NCBI GenBank assembly: GCA_020403265.1 | Contig: JADBXZ010000022.1 | Coordinates: 1-64,000 of the forward strand | Reading direction: 5' to 3' | DNA length: 64,000 nt | DNA from: Bacteroidota bacterium | Lineage (GTDB): Bacteria > Bacteroidota > Bacteroidia > B-17B0 > Aurantibacillaceae | Shown: in pieces, positions 8,099 to 15,499 of the stretch | How positions within the stretch are numbered: position 1 is the stretch's first letter | How the letters are laid out: each line of letters opens with the position of its first letter | Program-made: the position numbers and the translations under genes | Notes under the pieces: model-generated | The model's database searches: none | The model's input: only the letters and a program-made list of their open reading frames with translations | Told to the model about the DNA's origin: nothing

Positions 8099-9151
8099 TT
8101 ACAATTTTACAGTTAAGCTAAATATACTGGCATTGCCCGGGAAGGCCATTTTACTGAAGGAGTAGGCAAAGGCAAAGCGTTTAAAGTTCATATGAAATCC
8201 AAAACTCAAACCGTTTACACCTCTTCTTTCAGGTAACGTCATTTCTTTTTGTCTTCTGTAATTATAAGCAATCTGTAAGTTAAAATTCTTACTAAATACG
8301 ATTTCAGTTCCAATAATGGTATGCCGCATTATACCATCAAAGCGACTATTAAAACGTACACCAAATTTTTGAAATCCGGTTGAATCTAATTTTCGGGAAT
8401 CAGTAACTAAAACGTTGGTTTTGCCTGTAGTATCAATTGGGCTGATGTATTTTAAATTGCGGTTGTTGAGATTATCAAATGTAACAAATGGCCTAAAGGG
8501 TGCCTTAGGTAGTTTGTAGCTAAAACCTAATTGTAAATTGGTAGGCAGTTTATCGTTAATGCTGTTAGTAGTGTAACTCTTGTAAACAATACCTACATTT
8601 TTTACCAGAATGCTTGCATTAAAATTAGTTTTACGGTACACAATGCCAAAATCTAAGGCATTGCCAAAACTTTGATAAACATCGTAGGTAGAAATTAACG
8701 TTTTAAACGTTGCGCCAATGTTAAAACTACTGTCTTTAAACGGTTTGGCATAGCTAAAATTAATGCTGTAATCGTTGGCCTTAAAATTATTGGTTTTGGT
8801 GCCAAACTCATCGTAACCATTAAAAGTGCCATAATCAAAAAACTGAAGACTGCCCGCAATCACCCCTTTTTCTTTTAATGAATGAGCGTAAGCCGCATAC
8901 CCAAAATTTAAATCACCTACATTGTTACAATAATTGAGTGCAATTTGTTTGGTCATGTATTTGTTTAAAAGAGCCGGATTACTGTGCAAGGAATGGATAT
9001 CCGTATTCCATAAGCCCATGTTTGTTCCGCCATTTGCTGCGGCACGCGAAGTCATTGGAATATCCAAAAACTTAAAAGCTTTGGTGCCCCCAATTTGAGC
9101 GTTCAAAAAAATTGATAACGTAACAAAATATGTTATTAAAAATGACCTCAA
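8099..9151 (-). CDS. porQ: type IX secretion system protein PorQ
   Basis: The 350-residue protein resembles PorQ, an outer-membrane beta-barrel component of the type IX secretion system. After a signal peptide (residues 1-19, ending FLNAQ) comes the diagnostic start IGGTKAFKFLDIPMTSRAAA, then HSNPALLNKYMTKQIALNY, YGTFNGYDEFG and a series of amphipathic strands ending in SIFSLTVKL, a barrel-type C-terminus. The presence of several proteins with type IX sorting domains in this window agrees with an active system. It follows the LytTR regulator by 42 bases, so it may share that transcript. Confidence 0.8.
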   Translation of the reverse strand: MRSFLITYFVTLSIFLNAQIGGTKAFKFLDIPMTSRAAANGGTNMGLWNTDIHSLHSNPALLNKYMTKQIALNYCNNVGDLNFGYAAYAHSLKEKGVIAGSLQFFDYGTFNGYDEFGTKTNNFKANDYSINFSYAKPFKDSSFNIGATFKTLISTYDVYQSFGNALDFGIVYRKTNFNASILVKNVGIVYKSYTTNSINDKLPTNLQLGFSYKLPKAPFRPFVTFDNLNNRNLKYISPIDTTGKTNVLVTDSRKLDSTGFQKFGVRFNSRFDGIMRHTIIGTEIVFSKNFNLQIAYNYRRQKEMTLPERRGVNGLSFGFHMNFKRFAFAYSFSKMAFPGNASIFSLTVKL

Positions 9152-9193
9152 TTTCTTTTTTATAACTATAACGCTAATTAGCTGTAATTATTG

Positions 9194-9907
9194 CTACAAG
9201 CTCATTAAATCTTTGAGTTTGGTTGTTTGTCTGCGGCTCACTTCTATTTCTTTTCCGTCTTTCAAACGCATGTTTAGTCCACCATTAATCCAATTTTCGA
9301 TGCTTGCAACGTAGTTGAGATTAACAATGTGTTTTCTGCTAACTCTAAAAAATTCTTTTTCACAGAGTCTGCTTTCCAAACTATTTAAACTTCGTAGTAT
9401 TAGTGGTTTAAAATTATCAAAATATACTCGCACATAATTTCCTTCGCTTTCAAAAAGTCTGATATCTTCTAATTTTACCAGCCAGCATTTGTCGCCGTCC
9501 TTTATAAATATATGATCTTTTGTGGAAAGTGGACTATCGTTATCTGATTTTAAACTAGTTTCTTTAATCGAAAGTTTTTTAATTGTTTCTGATAAGCGTT
9601 CCGGATTAACCGGCTTGAGCAAGTAATCGAACGCATTAAGTTCAAATGCTTTTATAGCATGCTCATCATAAGCCGTAACAAAAACGACATCAATCATGCC
9701 TGAAATTTCTTCAACTAATTCTAATCCGGTTTTACCGGGCATTTGAATATCACAAAAAATAACATCAGGTTTCAACTGATTAATTTTCTCAAGGGCATCC
9801 GAAGCGTCAGCACTTTCTGCAATAATTTCAATGTCTTTATAAGTTGCAAGTAAATTTCTTAATTCCAGTCTGGCAAGGCGTTCATCGTCAACAATAATTG
9901 CTTTCAT
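9194..9907 (-). CDS. LytTR response regulator
   Basis: The 237-residue protein has a receiver domain (residues 1-120: VDDER at 6-10, phosphoacceptor Asp53 in FCDIQMPG, conserved Lys in DYLLKPV near 98) and a LytTR DNA-binding domain (about 135-237: EGNYVRVYF, FRVSRKHIVNLNYV, KEIEVSRRQTTKL). It is the evident partner of the LytS-type kinase 11 bases upstream. LytTR regulators bind paired sites upstream of target promoters; no target can be named. The adjacent porQ gene is a candidate member of the same operon. Confidence 0.92.
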   Translation of the reverse strand: MKAIIVDDERLARLELRNLLATYKDIEIIAESADASDALEKINQLKPDVIFCDIQMPGKTGLELVEEISGMIDVVFVTAYDEHAIKAFELNAFDYLLKPVNPERLSETIKKLSIKETSLKSDNDSPLSTKDHIFIKDGDKCWLVKLEDIRLFESEGNYVRVYFDNFKPLILRSLNSLESRLCEKEFFRVSRKHIVNLNYVASIENWINGGLNMRLKDGKEIEVSRRQTTKLKDLMSL

Positions 9908-9918
9908 GTTTTGTATTT

Positions 9919-10944
9919 TTAAGGTAAAGGTATATTAATATCCACAACAACCAAATTATTAATTTCTGTTATAAAAATGGTTCCATCAACACCATACAAT
10001 AATTCCAATCGCTGTTTACTATTTATAAAACCAACGCCGGTTTCAGGTGTTTTATTGCTGAGTTTTCCGGTATTACTCACTTTTATTTTTAAAAATCCAC
10101 CTAGCTTAAACGCTTCAATTACGATATAGCATTTACCCGGTAATACGGATACGCCATGTTTAATGGCATTTTCAACTTGCGATTGAATGATAAAAGGCGG
10201 GATTTTAATATTGTTTACGTTTTCATCTACTTTTAGTTCAAATACCAATCTTTCTTCATATCTGATTTTTTCTAAACTAAGGTAGTCTTTTACGAGTTCT
10301 ATTTCGCTGCTAAGGTAAATTTCTTTACTCTTGTTCATTTGTAAAGTTGTTCTAAGTATGCTGCTGAGTTTAGTAATTGCCTCTTTGGCTTTAATCGGTT
10401 CTATATCAACTAAAGCCCGTATACTATTCATGCTGTTAAACATGAAGTGAGGATTTAATTGTGATTTTAAATTACTCAATTCAAATTCTCTACTACTCGC
10501 CAGATAGCGAAGCGCATTGATTTCACTGCGCTTGTAACTTTGAAAATATTTAAAACTAAAATAAATTAAATTCCAGAAGAGAAATATAATCCATAAACTC
10601 ACAATGCTGGTAATAATTTCCTTGAAGTCAGGACCAACATAATTCGTAATAAAAGAGCTGGCTAAAAATTTGGTAATTAAAAAAAACAAATTCGCTTTTT
10701 GTAAACTAAAAAAGATGATAATAATAATCTGAGCTAGAATTGTTTTTCTTGGAACATCATATCTCAAAACTAAATAACGATATAGATGCGTAATTCCAAT
10801 ACCAATAAAAATACTTGCTATGAAAATGTAATACTCGCGTTGTGTAATTATTCTTCCGGAAGAGAAAACAAATATGTTAAGGAGAATAAAGCCAATCCAG
10901 CCAACAAATTGACAAATCCAGTATGCTTTAGAATTTCTATTCAT
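9919..10944 (-). CDS. LytS-type sensor histidine kinase
   Basis: The 341-residue kinase has four predicted membrane segments (about residues 10-30, 38-60, 68-90 and 110-133) with no extracellular domain. A His_kinase domain follows with the phosphoacceptor region LKSQLNPHFMFNSMNS (His166) and an ATPase domain with PPFIIQSQVENAIKHG (about 250) and GVGFINSKQRLELLYG. It presumably phosphorylates the regulator downstream. Its start codon overlaps the end of ispE by eight bases, so kinase translation is likely coupled to ispE. Confidence 0.9.
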   Translation of the reverse strand: MNRNSKAYWICQFVGWIGFILLNIFVFSSGRIITQREYYIFIASIFIGIGITHLYRYLVLRYDVPRKTILAQIIIIIFFSLQKANLFFLITKFLASSFITNYVGPDFKEIITSIVSLWIIFLFWNLIYFSFKYFQSYKRSEINALRYLASSREFELSNLKSQLNPHFMFNSMNSIRALVDIEPIKAKEAITKLSSILRTTLQMNKSKEIYLSSEIELVKDYLSLEKIRYEERLVFELKVDENVNNIKIPPFIIQSQVENAIKHGVSVLPGKCYIVIEAFKLGGFLKIKVSNTGKLSNKTPETGVGFINSKQRLELLYGVDGTIFITEINNLVVVDINIPLP

Positions 10945-11761
10945 TTGGAAGTTGAATATGCATTAAATATTCAGAAGGAAGGTTTATTTGTGGCATAGCA
11001 TCGAAGATACCATAAACGGCGCTTCCACTTCCGCTCATAGATGCGTATAATGCTTTTTGTTGGTATAAATAGTTCTTTAGTTCTTTAATTTCCGGGTAAT
11101 TTAAGAATACTGATTCTTCGAAATCATTTTGTAGGACATTTTTCCAATCTTTTGGATGTAGCGTTTCAATACAATTTTTTAGATTATGGCTTGGTTGTTT
11201 AGGAATTACATTTGAGTAGGCCACTTTAGTATTGCTATGAATATTTGGATAGACAAGGCAGATATAATATTTGTTTAGATCTAGGGTTATATTTTCAAAA
11301 ACATTTCCAATTCCGGTTGCATAAACAGGTTTATTTGTGATAAAAAACGCACAATCTGCACCTAGTTTTGAAGCCAATTGATTTAACTCCTCCAAACTTA
11401 AACCTAGTTCATAAGTAGTGTTTAAATGATTAATGAAAAAAGCTGCATCTGAACTGCCTCCTCCTAAGCCGGCCCCCATCGGTAAAATTTTGTGTAAGTG
11501 AACGGAAAGGTTAGGCAAGGTTTTTACTTCTGACAATAAATTGTAAGCTTTATAAAGGATGTTATCTTCTGTTTTGCCGTCAATTTTAATGCCGCTTTGA
11601 TTAATGGTAAGGGTTGCAGGTTGATTAGTTTTTTCATTTACTTCCAAGATATCTGTCCAGTCAATCGGGTAAAATACCGTTTCAAGTGCGTGGTAACCGT
11701 TTGGGTACTTTTGAGTAATGTTTAAACCGATATTTATCTTACAATTTGGAAATAATAGCAT
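10937..11761 (-). CDS. ispE: 4-diphosphocytidyl-2-C-methyl-D-erythritol kinase
   Basis: IspE phosphorylates CDP-methylerythritol in the non-mevalonate isoprenoid pathway. The 274-residue product is a GHMP kinase: N-terminal FPNCKINIGLNIT, the ATP loop MGAGLGGGSSDAAFF (about residues 95-109) and the C-terminal ASMSGSGSAVYGIF. The start at 11761 is chosen because family members begin within a few residues of the KINIGL motif; a longer open frame to 11911 would overlap the divergent lipoprotein gene. ispE, the kinase and the regulator form a tight minus-strand group. Confidence 0.93.
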   Translation of the reverse strand: MLLFPNCKINIGLNITQKYPNGYHALETVFYPIDWTDILEVNEKTNQPATLTINQSGIKIDGKTEDNILYKAYNLLSEVKTLPNLSVHLHKILPMGAGLGGGSSDAAFFINHLNTTYELGLSLEELNQLASKLGADCAFFITNKPVYATGIGNVFENITLDLNKYYICLVYPNIHSNTKVAYSNVIPKQPSHNLKNCIETLHPKDWKNVLQNDFEESVFLNYPEIKELKNYLYQQKALYASMSGSGSAVYGIFDAMPQINLPSEYLMHIQLPNE

Positions 11762-11834
11762 TTTTTTAACAAATTTTGCCAGTTCAGATATTTGTGCTAA
11801 ATTGCAACAAATTATTTCAATAATATTAAAGAAT

Positions 11835-12866
11835 ATGAAAAAAATTAATTTAGGTATAACTGCGTTTGCTGCTGTTGCCATAATTTTTACCGGATGTGGG
11901 AAAAAGAACACTAGCCCAGAACCTACTGCAGATACTAAGTTTGAATCTACTATTGACGCTGCCTACGCAAATGCTGTGGTGACTGAGGTTGAAGACATTG
12001 CTGCATATTTGGCAGATGATAACACACCTTCAAGTAAATTGTTTGCTAACGCAGGTAGTTCAGGTACAATTTCTTATACAACAGTTCCTGGTTCTGCTTA
12101 TGCTATTGCTTATAATGGTACTGTTACTTGTATTGATGGTAGAAAAAGAAGCGGTGTAGTAAGTGTTAATTTTTCAAGTGCTCCTGCAAATTCAAAATCA
12201 TACAGAAAACCCGGCTACAGAGCCACTGTAACGCTAACCGGATACGAAGTGGATGGTGTAAAAGTACGAGTTAATGGCCCATCGGCTGTAAACAGTTTCA
12301 CCATTTTTAATGCAACACCTACAGCTAGCTTTAATGCTAGAGCAACATCATTGGTTTGGGAAATAGATGGAGATTTTACACTAGCTAGTGCAACTGACTC
12401 AATGACTTGGAAAGGTAAACTAACTAAAATGTTGACTAATTCTACCAATTCATTAGTTATGGCTGGTAACAACTTTACTACTTCACCAATTTTATGGTCA
12501 AAAAACACAAGCACGGCAACGCCTGGAGCATTTTTAACATATAAAGGTACCATTGAAGGAAAAGTTAACAAAAAGACAGAAGATTATAAATTTGAAATGA
12601 GTTCAGATCCAAGCATGATGATGTCAAGAGATTATAATTGTTCGCCTGATAAAATAATTATTAGAACAGCTCCTACTTTGTCAGTTATGACTGTAAACTC
12701 TGAGTGGCATCCATATTCTGCCGGTATGGCCACCATTACAGTTGCCTCAGAATCAGAGCCTAGAGTTATAGATTTTGCTAATGGAAGCCCTGTTGGAAGC
12801 AGTTGTGACAATAGTGTTTTTATTACTGTTAAGAGCACAACTTACCCTGTTAATTTGAAAAAATAA
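11835..12866 (+). CDS. putative lipoprotein of unknown function
   Basis: The 343-residue product starts with a lipoprotein signal (MKKINLGITA, hydrophobic core, lipobox FTGC with Cys21), followed by a Ser/Pro/Thr linker. The mature part is rich in Ser, Thr, Ala and short beta strands, with Cys residues in NCSPDK and SSCDNS near the end. It is likely anchored in the periplasm or at the surface. No known domain was recognised. The start at 11835 is preferred over upstream ATG 11718 because only it gives a signal peptide. A strong terminator follows at 12887-12916. Confidence 0.85.
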   Translation: MKKINLGITAFAAVAIIFTGCGKKNTSPEPTADTKFESTIDAAYANAVVTEVEDIAAYLADDNTPSSKLFANAGSSGTISYTTVPGSAYAIAYNGTVTCIDGRKRSGVVSVNFSSAPANSKSYRKPGYRATVTLTGYEVDGVKVRVNGPSAVNSFTIFNATPTASFNARATSLVWEIDGDFTLASATDSMTWKGKLTKMLTNSTNSLVMAGNNFTTSPILWSKNTSTATPGAFLTYKGTIEGKVNKKTEDYKFEMSSDPSMMMSRDYNCSPDKIIIRTAPTLSVMTVNSEWHPYSAGMATITVASESEPRVIDFANGSPVGSSCDNSVFITVKSTTYPVNLKK

Positions 12867-12886
12867 TCAAATTCAATATAATTTTG

Positions 12887-12916
12887 AAAAGGTCACAGAA
12901 ATGTGACCTTTTTTTA
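12887..12916 (+). terminator. rho-independent terminator after lipoprotein gene
   Basis: AAAAGGTCAC (12887-12896) pairs perfectly with GTGACCTTTT (12903-12912) around a six-base loop and runs into a T tract. It separates the lipoprotein gene from rpsA. Confidence 0.88.
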
Positions 12917-13018
12917 TGTCTTAAACCTGCCAGATTATCGAAATGTTAATTAAATTAATTAATTGTTATTCAATGATTTAATTTTCGGATAAAGCCTTAA
13001 ATCCTGCCAAAAAATTAG

Positions 13019-13026
13019 TATATTTG
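13019..13026 (+). promoter_or_regulatory. rpsA -7 promoter element
   Basis: TATATTTG matches TAnnTTTG exactly. No good TTTG is found 19 bases upstream (only CTTA). Transcription would begin a few bases later, giving a leader of about 75 nt that carries both hairpins at 13031-13090. Confidence 0.55.
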
Positions 13027-13030
13027 TAGC

Positions 13031-13090
13031 CCAATTTTTAAGGCAAATTGGAAAACGAAGTTTAACCCCTCAAGCAGCCTTAAGGCTTGA
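13031..13090 (+). promoter_or_regulatory. rpsA leader with two hairpins and complementary loops
   Basis: Hairpin 1 pairs CCAATTT (13031-13037) with AAATTGG (13045-13051) around the loop TTAAGGC (13038-13044). Hairpin 2 pairs TCAAGC (13070-13075) with GCTTGA (13085-13090) around AGCCTTAAG. GCCTTAA in loop 2 (13077-13083) is the exact reverse complement of the whole of loop 1, so a seven-base-pair loop-loop contact is possible. An alternative hairpin 2 (AGCC-TTAA-GGCT, 13076-13087) would compete with it. The leader ends 18 bases before the ATG. Autoregulation by S1 is known in other bacteria; here it is inferred. Confidence 0.6.
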
Positions 13091-13108
13091 TACAATTATT
13101 TAAAAAAC

Positions 13109-14896
13109 ATGGCAAATAATGCCCAAGTAGGAAATCCGGATTTCGATTGGAATTCGATTGGAAAAAAACAAGACAATTATACAACGGAAGAGAAATCTAA
13201 GTTGGATGAGTTGTACGGAAAATCACTAAATACCGTAACTGATTTACAAATCATTGAAGGTAAAGTTGTGTCGAAAAATAACCGCGAGGTTATTGTGAAC
13301 ATTGGTTATAAATCAGATGGCGTAGTTGCTTTATCTGAGTTTAGATATAACCCTGATTTAAAAATTGGTGATACCATTGAAGTATTTGTTGAAAGTGCTG
13401 AAAATGCTCAAGGACAATTGATGTTATCTCACAAAAAAGCACGTGCCAATAAAAGTTGGGATCGTGTTAATGAGGCACTTAATACTGAAGAAGTTGTTAA
13501 AGGTCATGTTAAGTGTCGTACCAAAGGCGGCTTAATTGTCGATGTATTTGGCATAGAAGCATTTTTACCTGGTTCGCAAATTGATGTAAAACCAATTCGT
13601 GATTACGATATTTACGTTGGTAAAACAATGGAATTTAAAGTTGTTAAAATTAACAACGAATTCAAAAATGTTGTTGTTTCTCACAAAGCTTTAATTGAAG
13701 CTGAAATGGAAACTCAAAAACGTGAAATCATTTCTAAATTAGAAAAAGGTCAAGTATTAGAAGGTACAGTGAAAAACATCACTTCTTATGGTGTATTCAT
13801 TGATTTAGGTGGAGTAGATGGCTTGATCCACATTACTGATTTATCTTGGGGCCGTATTAATCATCCTGAGGAAATCGTAAAATTAGACGAGAAAATTCAA
13901 GTGGTGATTTTAGAGTTTGATGATGATAAAAAACGTATTGCTTTAGGTTTAAAACAATTAACCAAGCATCCTTGGGAAGGTTTAAATGCTGAGTTGAAAG
14001 TTGGAGACAAAGTAAAAGGTAAAGTAGTTGTAATTAATGATTACGGCGCATTTATCGAAATAGCTCCAGGTGTTGAAGGTTTAGTTCACGTGAGTGAAAT
14101 GAGCTGGAGTCAGCATTTACGCAGCGCACAAGAGTTCGTAAAAGTTGGTGATGATGTTGAAGCTTTGGTGTTGACATTAGATAGAGAAGAGCGTAAAATG
14201 AGTTTAGGTATGAAGCAATTAACGCCTGATCCTTGGAATATGATCGTTGATAAATATTCTAAAGGAAGCAAGCATACCGGAACAGTTCGTAATTTTACAA
14301 ACTTTGGAGTATTTGTTGAATTAGAAGAAGGTGTTGACGGATTAGTTCACATTAGTGATTTAAGCTGGAGTAAAAAAATTAAACACCCAAGCGAATTCTG
14401 TAAAGTTGGTGATAAGTTAGATGTAGCTGTTTTAGAAATTGATGGTGAAAACAGACGTTTATCTTTAGGTCATAAACAATTGGAAGAAAATCCATGGGAT
14501 GTTTTTGAAACTATTTTCACAATCGATTCAATTCATAAAGGTACAGTAATGAATGTGAATGATAAAGGTGCTACTATTGGTTTACCTTATGGAGTGGAAG
14601 GATTCTGTCCTGCACGTCATTTAAATAAGGCAGAAGGTGGTAATGCTAAGGCAGAAGAGGTACTTGATTTTAAAGTAATAGAATTTAGTAAGGATGCTAA
14701 GCGCATTGTTGTTTCACATGCTCGTTTACATGAAGAAGTGAAAGAGGAAGCTAAAAAAGCAGACAAAGCAAGTAAAAAAGCTGAAGCTGAAGATGCCAAG
14801 AAAGCTGTAAAGAAGGTAAAAGACAGTGTTGAGAAATCTACACTGGGTGATATTTCTGCTTTATCAGATTTAAAAAATAAATTAGACGGTAAATAG
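13109..14896 (+). CDS. rpsA: 30S ribosomal protein S1
   Basis: The 595-residue protein contains six S1 RNA-binding repeats, seen from the recurring pattern G-x-V...G-x-F/V-V-x-L/I...G-L-I/V-H: for example GVFIDLGGVDGLIHITDLSW, GAFIEIAPGVEGLVHVSEMS and GVFVELEEGVDGLVHISDL. A Lys/Glu/Ala-rich tail (about 540-595) follows. S1 helps load mRNA on the 30S subunit, which matters in a phylum that makes little use of Shine-Dalgarno pairing. The gene stands alone between its own leader and a strong terminator. Confidence 0.97.
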   Translation: MANNAQVGNPDFDWNSIGKKQDNYTTEEKSKLDELYGKSLNTVTDLQIIEGKVVSKNNREVIVNIGYKSDGVVALSEFRYNPDLKIGDTIEVFVESAENAQGQLMLSHKKARANKSWDRVNEALNTEEVVKGHVKCRTKGGLIVDVFGIEAFLPGSQIDVKPIRDYDIYVGKTMEFKVVKINNEFKNVVVSHKALIEAEMETQKREIISKLEKGQVLEGTVKNITSYGVFIDLGGVDGLIHITDLSWGRINHPEEIVKLDEKIQVVILEFDDDKKRIALGLKQLTKHPWEGLNAELKVGDKVKGKVVVINDYGAFIEIAPGVEGLVHVSEMSWSQHLRSAQEFVKVGDDVEALVLTLDREERKMSLGMKQLTPDPWNMIVDKYSKGSKHTGTVRNFTNFGVFVELEEGVDGLVHISDLSWSKKIKHPSEFCKVGDKLDVAVLEIDGENRRLSLGHKQLEENPWDVFETIFTIDSIHKGTVMNVNDKGATIGLPYGVEGFCPARHLNKAEGGNAKAEEVLDFKVIEFSKDAKRIVVSHARLHEEVKEEAKKADKASKKAEAEDAKKAVKKVKDSVEKSTLGDISALSDLKNKLDGK

Positions 14897-14911
14897 AATA
14901 CCTAAAAAACT

Positions 14912-14935
14912 CCCATTACTACGTGTAGTAAAGGG
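14912..14935 (+). other. hairpin in rpsA 3' untranslated region
   Basis: TTACTA (14916-14921) pairs with TAGTAA (14926-14931) around CGTG, extended by CCC/GGG beyond an A-A mismatch. No T tract follows, so it is not a terminator by itself; it may protect the 3' end or act as an mRNA processing site. Confidence 0.45.
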
Positions 14936-14970
14936 CAACTAAATCCTGCCAAGGTTTTAGTTTTTGAGAG

Positions 14971-15004
14971 CCAAAGCCCCGCGTAAGCGGGGCTTTTGGT
15001 TTTT
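14971..15004 (+). terminator. rho-independent terminator of rpsA
   Basis: AAAGCCCCGC (14973-14982) pairs with GCGGGGCTTT (14987-14996) around the tetraloop GTAA, followed by TGGTTTTTATT. It is the most stable hairpin seen in the window. The region 15005-15185 beyond it shows no gene or clear signal. Confidence 0.92.
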
Positions 15005-15185
15005 ATTATAATTGTTCTGAGTTAAGTATTTCAATTCAATTTAGAAGTTAAAGAATAAGACTCACTTGAATTTCATTTCAATCAGGTGATTAATCTTAGA
15101 AATGAATTATTTCGCTTTATTTTTTTGGTGCGATTGAGGTTTAACCGATAAATAATTAAGCATTAATAACAATAAATACCAGTTG

Positions 15186-15335
15186 TTATTTTTTCAATTT
15201 AGTATTCAGAATGATACTTCCAATTCCTGCTGCAATGATTAAACCTCCAGCCAGATATTGCTTAGCTAAAAGCATAAACATACCTCCAAAAATTAGCATC
15301 GCTGCTGATCCGTATGCTAGTATTTGATTTTTCAT
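15186..15335 (-). CDS. small two-helix membrane protein, 49 residues
   Basis: An ATG frame from 15335 to TAA at 15186 encodes 49 residues starting MKNQILAYGSAAMLIFGG and ending NTKLKK. It has two glycine-rich hydrophobic segments (about residues 6-24 and 27-44) separated by AKQYL, and basic residues at both ends, the pattern of a membrane hairpin. The composition is clearly protein-like, and the frame is the only sensible use of this otherwise empty stretch. No family is recognised. It sits alone between the rpsA terminator and the metalloprotease gene. Confidence 0.6.
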   Translation of the reverse strand: MKNQILAYGSAAMLIFGGMFMLLAKQYLAGGLIIAAGIGSIILNTKLKK

Positions 15336-15451
15336 CTGTCTTAATTTAGTTGTTAGCCCTTTTATCCATTGTTATTCAAAATACTACACCTTCATATTTG
15401 TGCATAAGAAATTAAAGTAATAGTCTTTAAAGATGCGACAAAATTAAACAA

Positions 15452-15482
15452 AAAAGGCCTTAACAATTAGTTAAAGCCTTTT
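15452..15482 (-). terminator. terminator of the metalloprotease gene
   Basis: AAAAGGCCTTAAC (15452-15464) and GTTAAAGCCTTTT (15470-15482) pair with one mismatch around a five-base loop. On the minus strand the stem is followed by a T-rich run, placing it 17 bases after the stop codon at 15500. Confidence 0.75.
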
Positions 15483-15499
15483 AAAAGGTTCAAATAAAA

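Noticed and set aside
11762-11911. N-terminal extension of ispE to 11911
   Set aside because: The added 50 residues are hydrophobic and unlike IspE, and they overlap the divergent lipoprotein start; the conserved N-terminus begins at 11761.
12215-12571. 118-residue minus-strand frame in the lipoprotein gene
   Set aside because: It is opposite a gene with a clear signal peptide and terminator, and shows no start signal or motif of its own.
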